A DNA stretch of 64,000 bases from Alkalispirillum mobile (GCF_003664325.1 NZ_RCDA01000001.1:1614866-1678865); one strand, 5' to 3'. Counted from the first letter of the stretch, positions 1 to 9,006 are shown. A program made the numbers and translations. The notes: generated by a model from the letters alone, not told the origin.

Positions 1-259
1 CCAGCACCCGGGCCTTGGGCTCCCCCAGGTGGCGCATGCTCGCCCCCACCTGGCGGTTCATGTTGTGCAATTCGAAGACGTCGAAGTCGGAGATGTTGAA
101 GGCACCAATACCCAGGCGTGCCAAGGTCAGCAGGTGCGCACCACCCACCCCGCCAAGCCCGGCAATGGCTACCCTTGCACCACGCAACACCTCAAGTTCT
201 TTCTCGGTCACCCAGCCCACATTACGGGTGAAGGCTGTGCGGTAGTCGAACCCCCCCAT
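1..259 (-). CDS. ThiF/MoeB/HesA-family adenylyltransferase (E1-like), partial
   Basis: The reverse strand encodes the first 86 residues of an E1-like protein; the rest lies beyond the left edge. The N-terminus begins MGGFDYRTAFTRN and is followed by the nucleotide-binding glycine loop AGLGGVGGAHL (about residues 33-43), then SDFDVFELHNMNRQ, the family's conserved Asp and Asn/Arg segment. Proteins of this family adenylate a C-terminal glycine of a ubiquitin-like or sulfur-carrier protein, or a small acid. The start at 259 is the first ATG of the frame with this N-terminus. It lies downstream of two acyltransferases on the same strand, so it may share their transcript. The substrate cannot be told from this fragment, and no ubiquitin-like partner is seen in the window. 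Confidence 0.85.
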   Translation of the reverse strand, partial: MGGFDYRTAFTRNVGWVTEKELEVLRGARVAIAGLGGVGGAHLLTLARLGIGAFNISDFDVFELHNMNRQVGASMRHLGEPKARVL

Positions 260-292
260 TCGGGTGACTCCTCAGATTTTGGCCTTGATCGG

Positions 293-1045
293 TCAGGCCG
301 GACTGGCAGCGTGGAAGCCTGCCCCCAACTGCTCCAGGGCACGCTGGTACAGGTGCCGGAGCATGGCCGACTGCTGGAGTCCGCTGACGGCGTCATCCCT
401 GTGAATATAGAAGGCGGCACGGAGTCCGTGGTAATCCTGGACGTTTCCCACTTGGGTGAACGTCAGCCCACTTCGCCCCAGAAGGCGTGCCAGGCGGGGT
501 TCCATCATGGCGAAGACGTGGTGCTTCTCGGTGAGCCCGGTGAGGGCGGTGGCCGCCATGAACAGGCTGACCGCCATCAGCGGGAACGTGCGGTACTGCT
601 CGGCGGGAATATCCAGGCCATCCACATCACCCAAGGGCGTCTTGGATTCGCCCTTACGGCGCCGGAACACGCCGTGAACTGCCAACCGGGAAACCTCGCA
701 GACGTGAGCACGATCCAGCAGGTCGGGGCGCAACTCCGGGTGAAAGAAACTCTCCCGGCAATGTTTTTCTATGGGCAACCCACCCTCCGGACCGGTATCG
801 GCGGGCACTACCCGCACACAACCCGCAGCCGTACCACTGCCGCGGTGGCGCAGCAGGCCGTGCCAGGAGGCGTCATCGAACTCGTCCCGCTCCAGCCCCC
901 CCGGGCAGTCCTCATCCTTCTCGAAGCCAAATTCCCGACAATAGACCTCGTAACGAAGGCGATGAATCTCGTTGCGCTCGTCGCCCCGTACCAGGCTGTA
1001 GCTGAAATAGGTGTCGAAGGCCTCCGCCAACGGTGCATCTGCCAT
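293..1045 (-). CDS. PEP-CTERM/exosortase system-associated acyltransferase (copy 1)
   Basis: A 250-residue protein of the TIGR03694-like family, related in fold to GNAT and acyl-homoserine-lactone synthases. The N-terminal part carries the pattern RLRYEVYCREFGFE (about residues 29-42), which recurs in the neighbouring paralogue as RIRYRVFCQETGFE. The central block CEVSRLAVHGVFRRR matches the family's acyl-donor-binding strand. These proteins are found almost only beside exosortase genes, and some are proposed to make N-acyl amino acids; the product here is unknown. It lies 53 bases before the second copy in the same direction and 33 bases from the ThiF-like gene. Family assignment is firm; the reaction is inference. 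Confidence 0.85.
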   Translation of the reverse strand: MADAPLAEAFDTYFSYSLVRGDERNEIHRLRYEVYCREFGFEKDEDCPGGLERDEFDDASWHGLLRHRGSGTAAGCVRVVPADTGPEGGLPIEKHCRESFFHPELRPDLLDRAHVCEVSRLAVHGVFRRRKGESKTPLGDVDGLDIPAEQYRTFPLMAVSLFMAATALTGLTEKHHVFAMMEPRLARLLGRSGLTFTQVGNVQDYHGLRAAFYIHRDDAVSGLQQSAMLRHLYQRALEQLGAGFHAASPA

Positions 1046-1098
1046 ATCCCGTCCCTCCCCATCAGGACGCGCCCAAGCCGGGCATGATCACCACGCTG

Positions 1099-1818
1099 TC
1101 ACGCCGGGTGCGTCGCAAGCCCCCCATAGGGCATGGCGGGCTCGGGCAAAACATCCCTCGCCTCCACCATGGCCGCATGGCTGACGAACGGGGTCACCGG
1201 CAACGCCGTGGACAAACGGCTTCGCCAGGCCCGTAGCCCCAGCCCCAGCGCTGCTGTCTCCACCCGGCAGGGCAATCTGAGCCCGCGGTGCTCTACCGGG
1301 GGCGCAAAGACCTCCAGCGGCAGGCCGCGACTGCGAAGGACGCGCGCCAGCCCCGGCCTGACCATGAAGTAAAGCTGCTCCACGCCCTCTTTCATAGCAT
1401 AGGCCCACGCGGCCCGGCAGAGCATGTACATGAGCGACTGGGAGCAGGCGCGGCGGCCCTGTGGCCGTACGATCAGGCGGGACACCTCAACCGCACCACG
1501 CCTGAAGGTGGGCGTCGCGTTGCCATCGTCAGAGCCGGGCTCGGTGGCGATGAGTTGTTGCAGCGGCAGCGGCAGCGGCTCGGGCCTGATCAGCCGCATG
1601 GTGCCCAACCACTCGCAATCCTCTCCATCAGGGCCCACCCGCCCTGCCAGGAAGTGCACTGCCTGGTTATCGTGGATATCCCGCTCCAGCCCATCCGGAT
1701 GGTATTCGGAGGGTTCAAAGCCGGTTTCCTGGCAGAACACACGGTAACGGATGCGAAAATGCTCGCGTCGTGATTCGCTACAGTCAGCGACAACAACCTG
1801 ATATTTGTCTTCAGACAT
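1099..1818 (-). CDS. PEP-CTERM/exosortase system-associated acyltransferase (copy 2)
   Basis: A 239-residue paralogue of the preceding gene, starting MSEDKYQVVVADCSESR. Shared landmarks are RIRYRVFCQETGFEPSEY near the N-terminus, ERDIHDNQAVHFL, and EVSRLIVRPQGRR in the middle. An in-frame ATG at 1878 would add 20 residues rich in Arg, Gly and Pro with no family similarity, so the start at 1818 is preferred, although its ribosome binding site is weak. The two copies differ through most of their length, so this is an old duplication or two recruited genes, not a recent repeat. It probably makes a fatty-acyl conjugate from acyl-ACP or acyl-CoA, by analogy with the autoinducer-synthase fold. Confidence 0.82.
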   Translation of the reverse strand: MSEDKYQVVVADCSESRREHFRIRYRVFCQETGFEPSEYHPDGLERDIHDNQAVHFLAGRVGPDGEDCEWLGTMRLIRPEPLPLPLQQLIATEPGSDDGNATPTFRRGAVEVSRLIVRPQGRRACSQSLMYMLCRAAWAYAMKEGVEQLYFMVRPGLARVLRSRGLPLEVFAPPVEHRGLRLPCRVETAALGLGLRAWRSRLSTALPVTPFVSHAAMVEARDVLPEPAMPYGGLATHPA

Positions 1819-2085
1819 CGTGCAGCGTCCACCGGGCCCATGCGTGCGGCCTCGCATCCATGGCCGGTCAACGTCCAACCCGATGGCCGTCCCCCCCTGT
1901 GGTTGACAGCCAAAACATCGCAGCGCGCAAGATTAATCCCTGAGCCCCATTTATAAAACAAACAAAAACAGGGGCATAAGGCGCACAGCGTAGCAAGCAA
2001 CCACCCGGATCCATCCGGTACTCCGCGTGTTCACTCACACTCGCGGTAGCGTTCTCAAGCAGACCCGGCACATCCGCTGCCCGGA

Positions 2086-2646
2086 TTACGCCGCGAAGCG
2101 GAGGCCAGCGCTCGCATTATTGGCATGGACCACCTCGGCCCAGCGCACCTCGCCATCCGGCATCGCCAGCTTGACGCGCAGGCCGGCCTGCAAACCCGGG
2201 CCAAATGCCGCCACCCGGGCACCATCGGCAGAGAGGTCCACCAGCCGACAGGCGATGGTGTGCTCGCCAATCCAGACCAAGCTGGGCTCATCGACCAGGC
2301 GCCTCGGCGCCTGCCGCCGCTCCGATGGCGCCGGGCCCGCTGAACCTGCCCGCCCGGCGCGCCCGAACTGCGACCAGAGCCTCGCTGCTGCCCTGTGGTC
2401 CGGATCGCCGGACTGGGCATAGATTTCGGCCTGGGCGTCAGAGACAACCTGCGGTGCCCCCAGCCGGCCGATGGCCGCCGCGACGAACAGGGGCGAAACA
2501 CGCCGATAGGTCCCCTCATCCTCCATGTCCTTGTACAGTTGCTCGTGAATCCGGTTCATCAACTCCAGCCTGCCGGACCAGTCCCGTTCCTTTAGCGCGG
2601 AAGCCCAAAAATCGGCCAACTCCTCAGCCAGTTCCTCTGCATTCAT
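2086..2646 (-). CDS. PilZ-domain protein (cyclic di-GMP receptor)
   Basis: A 186-residue protein beginning MNAEELAEELADFW. The N-terminal half is helical and acidic. The C-terminal half is a PilZ domain with the two c-di-GMP-binding signatures in order: an arginine cluster ERRQAPRRL followed about 20 residues later by DLSADGARV (the D/NxSxxG motif). Both are intact, so ligand binding is expected. The start at 2646 is supported by an AAGGGGG/AGGA purine tract just upstream; longer forms of this frame have no support. It sits divergently next to the chain-length gene that opens the polysaccharide operon, so a role in c-di-GMP control of exopolysaccharide output is a reasonable inference. Confidence 0.85.
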   Translation of the reverse strand: MNAEELAEELADFWASALKERDWSGRLELMNRIHEQLYKDMEDEGTYRRVSPLFVAAAIGRLGAPQVVSDAQAEIYAQSGDPDHRAAARLWSQFGRAGRAGSAGPAPSERRQAPRRLVDEPSLVWIGEHTIACRLVDLSADGARVAAFGPGLQAGLRVKLAMPDGEVRWAEVVHANNASAGLRFAA

Positions 2647-2993
2647 TCCTGGACCCCCTTGACCTCCAGCATCCTCGCACCGGCAGTGCGAACCCCACCA
2701 AGCAAGTATCAGGCCCCAACCCACAACCAATTGAAAAAAAGCAACTTTAATATCTGGCTGGTGATACTGCGGAAGGCGGGCGCACGGGATATGTAAATTC
2801 GCCTGACATCTGCCGTTGGAGCCACCCCGCCCGGGCGACGCGCCAGCGGCATCACGGGTAAATAACGGTTTGGCTCGACCGAGCAGAACGAGATTTTTAT
2901 GCTTGAATGAGTGACAGGAGTCGCCCCATCCCCGACGGGCGCCAATTGAGTTTTCACGCCGGTCAAGCGCACCGGCAGGGGTTTGAAGCAGCA
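2647..2993. promoter_or_regulatory. Divergent intergenic region upstream of the XrtA operon
   Basis: This 347-base stretch separates the PilZ gene (minus) from the first core exopolysaccharide gene (plus) and must hold promoters in both directions. An A-rich tract near 2735-2752 and an AT-rich segment near 2892-2903 are the least GC-rich parts. I looked for a sigma-54 site of the TGGCAC-N5-TTGC type and found none with correct spacing, and no convincing sigma-70 pair. Confidence 0.4.
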
Positions 2994-4511
2994 ATGGAAA
3001 AGCTCTACCAGGAGTTCCTTCAGCACGCCCGGGCCACCTGGCGCCGGCGCTGGTGGATACTGCCCATCGCGTGGCTGATCTGCCTCGGTGGCTGGGCCTA
3101 CGTCCAACAGATCCCGGACACTTATCAGTCGTCCGCGCGGGTGTTCGTCAACACCCAGTCTGTGCTCGACCCGTTGTTGCGCGGCATGACGGTGCGACCG
3201 GACACCGAGCAGCGGCTGCGCATGATGACCCGCACCCTGCTCAGCCGCGACAACCTCGAGGAGATCGCCCGCGCCAGCGACCTTGACGTGCTCACCGGCA
3301 ACGACAACCTGGATGCCCAGGTGGGCATGCTGCGCAGTCGCCTGTCACTGGATGAGTCGCGGCGCGGGGACAATATCTTCAACATCTCCTTCCGGCACGG
3401 AAACCCCGAGGTCTCCTACCGGGTGGTCCAGGAGACCGTTAACCTGTTCATGGAACAGGGGCTGGGCAGCTCGCGCCTGGACCTGACCAGTTCCCAGCAG
3501 TTCATCGAGCGCCAGATCGAGAGCTACCGGGAGCAACTGGAAGAAAAAGAGGCGGAGATCGAGCAGTTCAAGCGCGACAACGCCGCCTACCTGAGTAGCG
3601 GCGGCAACTTTTACAGCCGCCTGGAACAGGCCCGCGAGCGGCTGGAGCAGGCGAAACTGGAGCAGCGCGAGGCGCAGCGGCAGGTCGAGACCTTCGAGCG
3701 CCGCATGGCTGAATCGCGTCAGAGCGGCGAGCCCGTGACCAGCTACCAGAACCCCGAGCTGAATCAGCGCATCAACCGACTGGAAAGCGACCTGGACAGC
3801 CTGCGCCAGCGCTACACCGACCAGCACCCCGATGTCATCTCCACCCGCCGGGTCCTGAGTGAGCTCCGTGAACAACAGGAGACCGAAGCACAGGAGTTCA
3901 GCGCATCGGGGGCCAGCGTGCTCGGCAACGCCGGGCAATCGCAGAACCCCTTGCAGCTGGCGCTGGCCGAGGCCGAGAGCCGTGCCGCCTCCCTGCGGGA
4001 GCGGGTGCAGGAGTATGAGCGGCGGGTTGCACGGCTGGAAGAGAACGTGGACCGCGTCCCGGCGGTGGAGTCCGAACACACCGCACTGACCCGCGACTAC
4101 GACGTGCTCCGCGACAGCTACAACCGGCTGCTAAGCACCCGGGAGCGCGCCATCATGTCCGGCGAGGTGGAAACCCAGACCGACTCGGTGGACTTCCGGG
4201 TGCTGGAGCCGCCGCGCATGCCGGAGAGCCCCGCGTCACCGAACCGGCCGGCACTGGCCAGCATGGTGCTGATCCTGGGCCTGGGCGCAGGGACCGGGTT
4301 CGCCTTCCTGCTGGCGCAGCTGCGCGGCACCGTGAACAACCGCGCGCAGCTCTCGGAGCTGACCGGTCGACCGGTACTGGGGCAGGTATCGCGGGTTTAC
4401 ACACCGCTGCGACGGCGGCGGCGACTGACCGAGCTACTGGTCTTTGCGGCCGCGACGGCAGGGCTGTTGATCGCCTTTGCACTGGCCCTGGGCGTCTACT
4501 TCTCCGGGTAG
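2994..4511 (+). CDS. XrtA system polysaccharide chain-length determinant (Wzz/EpsF-like)
   Basis: A 505-residue inner-membrane protein of the TIGR03007-like family that sets polymer length and acts with the tyrosine autokinase encoded next. It starts MEKLYQEFLQHARATWRRR, then a first membrane helix (WWILPIAWLICLGGWAYV, about residues 20-37). A long periplasmic region follows with strong coiled coil (about 170-380, rich in Glu, Arg and Gln). A Pro-rich stretch PPRMPESPASPNRP precedes the second helix (SMVLILGLGAGTGFAFLLA), as in Wzz proteins, and a further hydrophobic helix lies at the C-terminus. The start at 2994 gives the usual short cytoplasmic N-terminus; an upstream ATG at 2907 would add 29 unsupported residues. 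First gene of the plus-strand operon. Confidence 0.92.
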   Translation: MEKLYQEFLQHARATWRRRWWILPIAWLICLGGWAYVQQIPDTYQSSARVFVNTQSVLDPLLRGMTVRPDTEQRLRMMTRTLLSRDNLEEIARASDLDVLTGNDNLDAQVGMLRSRLSLDESRRGDNIFNISFRHGNPEVSYRVVQETVNLFMEQGLGSSRLDLTSSQQFIERQIESYREQLEEKEAEIEQFKRDNAAYLSSGGNFYSRLEQARERLEQAKLEQREAQRQVETFERRMAESRQSGEPVTSYQNPELNQRINRLESDLDSLRQRYTDQHPDVISTRRVLSELREQQETEAQEFSASGASVLGNAGQSQNPLQLALAEAESRAASLRERVQEYERRVARLEENVDRVPAVESEHTALTRDYDVLRDSYNRLLSTRERAIMSGEVETQTDSVDFRVLEPPRMPESPASPNRPALASMVLILGLGAGTGFAFLLAQLRGTVNNRAQLSELTGRPVLGQVSRVYTPLRRRRRLTELLVFAAATAGLLIAFALALGVYFSG

Positions 4512-4525
4512 GGGGTTCCTGTAAC

Positions 4526-5488
4526 GTGAGTATAATTGAAAAAGCACTGGACAAGAGCCGCGCCCACAAAGGGCAACAGGAAGATGAAGCGGAGGTCCCC
4601 GGGCAAACCGGGGAGGCAACCGGAGCCGAGGCGCGGAGCGCGCTGGGGACGGACCCGACCCCCGCTACCCGGTCAGCAGAGCCGCCGACATCACCCACGG
4701 TGGCCGAGACGGCGCCCCCAGTCCGGCACTCGCAGAAGGTCAACATGGACTTCGCCTGGCTGCGCAAGCAGGGGATCATCGTGCCGCACGACGAACGCAC
4801 CGGGCTGACCGAAGAGTTCCGGATCATGAAGCGGCCGATCCTGGACAATGCCTTTGGCCGCAACAGCGCCATGCGCGTGCCCAATGGGCGGCTGGTCATG
4901 ATCACCAGCTCCATGCCGGGGGAGGGCAAAACGTTCTGCACCCTCAACCTGGCGCTCAGCATGGCCCTGGAGGTGGACCGCACCGTGCTGGTGGTGGACG
5001 CCGACGTGGCGCGCCCGGCCATCCCCCACGCCCTGGGTATTGATTGCGACCGCGGCCTGATGGATGTGCTGACCGAGCCGGACATCGACATCCCTGACGT
5101 ACTGCTGCGCACCAACATCCCCAACCTCAGCGTCATCCCGGCAGGGCGGCCGCACGGCCGGTCCACGGAGGTGCTGGCCAGCCAGGCGATGGTGCAACTG
5201 CTGCACGATCTGAACACCCGCTACGAGGACCGCATCATCCTGTTCGACTCCCCGCCGCTGCTCGCCACCAGTGAGCCGGGGGTGCTGGCCACCCACATGG
5301 GGCAGATCATCATGGTGGTGGAGGCGGAGCGCACCCCGCGCAGCTCGGTGGAACGGGCCATGGAACAGCTGCAGAGTTGCGATGTAGTGCTGACCACCCT
5401 GAACAAGTCCACGCGCCTGCCGGGCATGGGCGGCTATGGGGGCTACTACGCCCGGGGCAGCTACGGGAGCAGTACGTATGGTCAATAG
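4526..5488 (+). CDS. XrtA-associated tyrosine autokinase
   Basis: A 320-residue BY-kinase of the TIGR03018-like family, starting with GTG behind an AGGGGG tract. After an acidic, low-complexity N-terminal region (residues 10-70) come Walker A SSMPGEGKT (about 128-136) and Walker A' LVVDADVARP (about 155-164), followed by FDSPPLL, the Walker B equivalent. The C-terminus is the tyrosine cluster that is autophosphorylated: GGYGGYYARGSYGSSTYGQ, with five Tyr in the last 19 residues. Phosphorylation of this tail normally controls the interaction with the chain-length protein encoded just upstream (14-base gap). The stop overlaps the start of the outer-membrane protein gene by 11 bases. Confidence 0.93.
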   Translation: MSIIEKALDKSRAHKGQQEDEAEVPGQTGEATGAEARSALGTDPTPATRSAEPPTSPTVAETAPPVRHSQKVNMDFAWLRKQGIIVPHDERTGLTEEFRIMKRPILDNAFGRNSAMRVPNGRLVMITSSMPGEGKTFCTLNLALSMALEVDRTVLVVDADVARPAIPHALGIDCDRGLMDVLTEPDIDIPDVLLRTNIPNLSVIPAGRPHGRSTEVLASQAMVQLLHDLNTRYEDRIILFDSPPLLATSEPGVLATHMGQIIMVVEAERTPRSSVERAMEQLQSCDVVLTTLNKSTRLPGMGGYGGYYARGSYGSSTYGQ

Positions 5489-7028
5489 GGTGCGGACAGG
5501 GACGCCACACCGGCGGGTAAAGACAACAGGTTGGCAGCATATCGCGCTGGGCGTAGCGCTGACCTCGGTGTCAGTGCCGGTCGCGGCGGACAACCTGAAC
5601 TGGACCCTCACCCCCCGCGTCACCCTGGGCGCGGAGATTACCGACAACGCCCGCCTGGCCCCACGCGGCGATGAGAGCAGCGACCTGATCGGCCAGGTCA
5701 CGCCCGGCTTCACCCTGCGCGGAGAGGGCGCGCGGACCACCGTCAACGTCAACTACAGCTGGAACAACCGCTTCTACCTGGATGACTCGCGCGAGGACCG
5801 CAGCACCCACCGGCTGTTTGCCCGGGGCACCACGGAACTGGTCCCGGAAACCTTCTTCGTGGATGCCAACGCCTCGCGGACACAAGGCGCCGCTTCACTG
5901 CTCGGTCCGGTGGGCGTCGGTGACACAACCCCGCGGGACAACCTGCAGGAGACCACGCGCTACGGCATCAGCCCCTACCTGCGCACCCGCTATGGGCGTT
6001 TCGCCCAGCAGGAGATCCGGTATGGGTACGACGAGGTGCGTTACCACCGCAGCGGCCGAGGCGGCAGCCACGTTCATAGCGCCTCGTACCGGCTGGACAG
6101 CGGTCCGGCCTTCAACCGCCCCTTCTGGCAGCTCGCCGGCGATTATGAAGATGAACGCTTCGATGACGGAGGGAGTGGCCAGTTCGGCAGCGTGTCCGCC
6201 ACCGCCGGGTACCGGTTCAGCCGCTTTTTCCAAGCCTTTGTCGTCGGGGGCCAGGAATTCAACGACTACCTGAGCGCACGCGATGACGTGGACGACACCT
6301 TCTGGGAGGTCGGTGCCACTTGGACGCCCACCCGGGCGACCAGTATCGAGGGGCGCTATGGCGAGCGGTTTTTCGGCAAGACGCGTTCGCTGGCAGCCAC
6401 TCACGCCAGTCGTCGGGCCAGCTACAGGCTCAGTTATTCGGAATCCATTACCTCGACCCGCGGACGGGCCGGGCCCAGGTTGCAGGAAATGGCCAACATG
6501 GCTGGCTTCGACTCGGTGGACGAACTCCTGGCCGACGAGGGCTTCCAACAGGCGATTGACCTGTTCGGGTTCGATGCCGTTATGGGCCTGTTCGGTCTGG
6601 AGGACGAAGCGCTGATCGAGAACTACTTTTTTGTTCAGTCGTGGCGGGGCGCCTGGCAGTACCAGACAGGCCGTAGCACGTTTCGCGTGACTGGCTTTCA
6701 TACCCGGCGCGAAGCAGAGGCCGAGACGGGGCTCGGCCTTTTCGATGATGACCGGGAGACCCGCGGGGGCACTGCGGCCTGGACCTGGAGTTGGGGGCCT
6801 CGGACAGACTCCACGTTGAGCACCAGCTTTGTCCGCACTGATTTTCGCTCGGACACGCAAGAGGATCGTCAGGATGACTACTGGAACATCAGGGCATCCG
6901 TAGGCCGCGACCTCACCCCCAGCGCCCGGGCCACGCTCGCCTACCGGCACCAGCAGCGCGAGTCCAACGAACGCGCCAACGAGTACCGGGAAAACGCGGT
7001 CATCGCCACCCTCACCAAGGAATTCTGA
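5478..7028 (+). CDS. PEP-CTERM system outer-membrane beta-barrel protein (TIGR03016-like)
   Basis: A 516-residue precursor with a signal peptide (basic N-terminus, hydrophobic core IALGVALTSVSVPVAA, cleavage after VAA-DN). The mature part is rich in alternating aromatic and charged residues, with repeats such as YSWNNRFYL and ATLAYRHQQRESNER, and ends in a Phe (TLTKEF), as outer-membrane barrels do. The family is found in XrtA loci and may take part in polymer export, but its exact job is not established. The ATG at 5478 overlaps the kinase stop and has a GGGAG sequence upstream; an earlier in-frame ATG at 5436 would lie inside the kinase gene and spoil the signal peptide. Confidence 0.88.
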   Translation: MVNRVRTGTPHRRVKTTGWQHIALGVALTSVSVPVAADNLNWTLTPRVTLGAEITDNARLAPRGDESSDLIGQVTPGFTLRGEGARTTVNVNYSWNNRFYLDDSREDRSTHRLFARGTTELVPETFFVDANASRTQGAASLLGPVGVGDTTPRDNLQETTRYGISPYLRTRYGRFAQQEIRYGYDEVRYHRSGRGGSHVHSASYRLDSGPAFNRPFWQLAGDYEDERFDDGGSGQFGSVSATAGYRFSRFFQAFVVGGQEFNDYLSARDDVDDTFWEVGATWTPTRATSIEGRYGERFFGKTRSLAATHASRRASYRLSYSESITSTRGRAGPRLQEMANMAGFDSVDELLADEGFQQAIDLFGFDAVMGLFGLEDEALIENYFFVQSWRGAWQYQTGRSTFRVTGFHTRREAEAETGLGLFDDDRETRGGTAAWTWSWGPRTDSTLSTSFVRTDFRSDTQEDRQDDYWNIRASVGRDLTPSARATLAYRHQQRESNERANEYRENAVIATLTKEF

Positions 7029-7031
7029 GGC

Positions 7032-8084
7032 ATGTACGAGGAGTTCTACCGCCTGCAGGCCCGGCCCTTCGCCCTCAGCCCCGACCCGCGCTTTTTCTAC
7101 GGCAGCAAGGGTCACCGGCGCGCCATGGCCTACCTGGAGTACGGCGTGCAGCTGGAGGAGGGCTTCATCGTCATTACCGGCGAGGTGGGCGCGGGCAAGA
7201 CCACGCTGGTGCGCAACCTGTTCCGCAGCCTCACCGGCAAGCCGCTGGTGGCCGCCCAGCTGGTCAGCACCCAGCTGGATGCCAGGAACCTGTTGCGCTC
7301 GGTCTGCCTGGCCTACGGCCTGGAGGACGCCCCGGAGGACAAGGCCGGCCAGCTGCGCCGGCTGGAGCAGTTCCTGCTGCAGACCCGAGCCCGCGGCCAG
7401 CGCGCCCTGCTGGTGGTGGACGAGGCCCAGAACCTGGGTAACGACGCGGTGGAAGAGCTGCGCATGCTCTCCAACTTCCAGGGCGAGGACGGCCCGCTGC
7501 TGCAGAGCTTCCTGCTCGGTCAGCCCGAGTTCCGCGGCATCCTGCGCAGCGAGACCATGCAGCAGCTTCGCCAGCGGGTGATCGCCACCTACCACCTGGG
7601 CCCCATGGACGAGGTGGACACCCGCGCCTACATCGAGCACCGCCTGGCCCAGGTGGGTTGGGACGACCACCCCCGCTTCGAGGAGGACATCTGGCCGGTC
7701 ATCCACCAGTACACCGGCGGCATCCCGCGCCGGGTCAACACCTTCTGCGACCGCCTGTTCCTGATGGGCTTTCTGGAGGAGCGCGGCACACTGAGCCGCG
7801 AGCAGGCGGAGACCGTCATCAAAGAGCTGGAGGAGGACCTGGGCGGGGGCAGCCCGGCAACGGCCTCTCCCCGCGCCGCCAATGGCGCCGGCACCTCCGA
7901 AGGCCTGAACGGCATGGACCTGCCCGGGCTGGATGACCGGGAGGACGAGCTTTACCAAATGGACAAGCGCCTGCACCGCATCGAGCGCTACCTGGTCTAC
8001 AACTTCAAGCTCAGCCGCCAGATTCTCGCCGCCATGCGCGATAACCAGAACCGCAACCCGGGTCCGCAAGACGATGACTACTGA
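7032..8084 (+). CDS. XrtA-associated AAA ATPase (ExeA/GspA-like)
   Basis: A 350-residue AAA ATPase of the TIGR03015-like family. It starts MYEEFYRLQARPFALSPDPRF, the typical ExeA-like opening, and then has Walker A TGEVGAGKTT (about residues 49-58) and Walker B LLVVDEAQNL (about 131-140). The C-terminal 80 residues are charged and end in a predicted helix, without a membrane segment. ExeA-type ATPases help to insert or assemble envelope machinery; in XrtA loci the role is inferred to be similar. It follows the outer-membrane protein gene after 3 bases and overlaps the deacetylase gene by about 11 bases. Confidence 0.92.
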   Translation: MYEEFYRLQARPFALSPDPRFFYGSKGHRRAMAYLEYGVQLEEGFIVITGEVGAGKTTLVRNLFRSLTGKPLVAAQLVSTQLDARNLLRSVCLAYGLEDAPEDKAGQLRRLEQFLLQTRARGQRALLVVDEAQNLGNDAVEELRMLSNFQGEDGPLLQSFLLGQPEFRGILRSETMQQLRQRVIATYHLGPMDEVDTRAYIEHRLAQVGWDDHPRFEEDIWPVIHQYTGGIPRRVNTFCDRLFLMGFLEERGTLSREQAETVIKELEEDLGGGSPATASPRAANGAGTSEGLNGMDLPGLDDREDELYQMDKRLHRIERYLVYNFKLSRQILAAMRDNQNRNPGPQDDDY

Positions 8085-9006
8085 GCAGGGACAGGCCAGG
8101 GCAAACCGCCGAATAGGGGGCGTGATAAACGCCATGACCGTGGACGTGGAGGATTACTTCCAGGTCTCGGCACTGGCGCCGCATATCCCGCGGGAGAGCT
8201 GGTCGGCGCGCCAATGCCGGGTGGAGCGAAACCTGGACCGCATCCTCGCGCTGTTCGACCGCCACGGCGCCCGAGGCACCTTTTTTACCCTGGGCTGGAT
8301 CGCCGAACGTTACCCCGGGGCAGTGCGGCGTATCGTCGATTGCGGCCACGAACTGGCGAGCCACGGCTACGGCCACGAACGGGTGTCCGATCTGGACCCG
8401 GACGCCTTCCACGCGGATATCACCCGGGCCAAGGGCCTGCTTGAGGACGTGGGCGGTGTGGCCGTGCACGGCTACCGGGCACCCAGCTTCTCCATCGGTC
8501 GCAGCAACCTGTGGGCGCTGGACCTGCTGGCCCGAACGGGCCACCGCTACAGTTCCAGCATCTACCCGGTACACCATGACCATTACGGCATGCCGGAGGC
8601 ACCCCGCCATCCTCACCGGCCGACCGGTGAGGGTGGCATCCTGGAGGTTCCCCCGGCCACGCTGTCGCTGGCCGGGCGCAACCTGCCTGCCGCCGGCGGC
8701 GGCTACTTCCGGCTGTTGCCCTATGCCGCTTCCCGGCAGGCCCTGCGGCGGATCAACCGCGCCGATGCACAACCGGCGGTCTTCTATTTTCACCCGTGGG
8801 AGATCGACCCCGGCCAACCCCGCATCCCGGGCATCGGTCTCAAGACCCGATTCCGCCACTACCTGAACCTCCACCGCATGGAGGCTCGGCTGGAGCGCCT
8901 GCTGGCCGACTTCCAATGGGACCGGATGGACCGGGTCTTTGCCAGCGCCCTGCAGCAAGCCCCGTCACACCCCGAGGCGCCGGCCACTGCGCCGGGCCTG
9001 GCCTGA
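8074..9006 (+). CDS. XrtA system polysaccharide deacetylase (DUF3473 type)
   Basis: A 310-residue NodB-homology protein with the signature of the XrtA-associated subfamily (TIGR03006): MTVDVEDYFQVSALAP, in which VDVED replaces the usual TFDDG metal-binding motif. It also has LASHGYGHERV, giving the metal-binding histidines, and YRAPSFSIG. The C-terminal DUF3473 part contains PAVFYFHPWEIDPGQPRIPG. It should remove N-acetyl groups from the polymer, probably in the periplasm or at the membrane; no signal peptide is seen. The start is uncertain: ATG 8074 overlaps the previous gene in operon style, while ATG 8134 (at MTVDVED) has AGGGGG about 13 bases upstream. Confidence 0.9.
   Translation: MTTEQGQARANRRIGGVINAMTVDVEDYFQVSALAPHIPRESWSARQCRVERNLDRILALFDRHGARGTFFTLGWIAERYPGAVRRIVDCGHELASHGYGHERVSDLDPDAFHADITRAKGLLEDVGGVAVHGYRAPSFSIGRSNLWALDLLARTGHRYSSSIYPVHHDHYGMPEAPRHPHRPTGEGGILEVPPATLSLAGRNLPAAGGGYFRLLPYAASRQALRRINRADAQPAVFYFHPWEIDPGQPRIPGIGLKTRFRHYLNLHRMEARLERLLADFQWDRMDRVFASALQQAPSHPEAPATAPGLA

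Noticed and set aside
2027-2422. Several long open frames opposite the PilZ gene
   Set aside because: They are rich in Arg, Pro and Ala, show no domain pattern and mirror a well-supported gene on the other strand.
2647-2993. Sigma-54 promoter of the type used by some XrtA regulons
   Set aside because: TGGC and GC elements occur, but the spacing between the GG and GC pairs is not the required ten bases in any of them.
5895-8135. A 746-codon open frame antisense to the outer-membrane and ATPase genes
   Set aside because: High GC makes long antisense frames common. Its composition is Val/Gly/Ala/Leu-rich without motifs, and both sense genes have clear family signatures.
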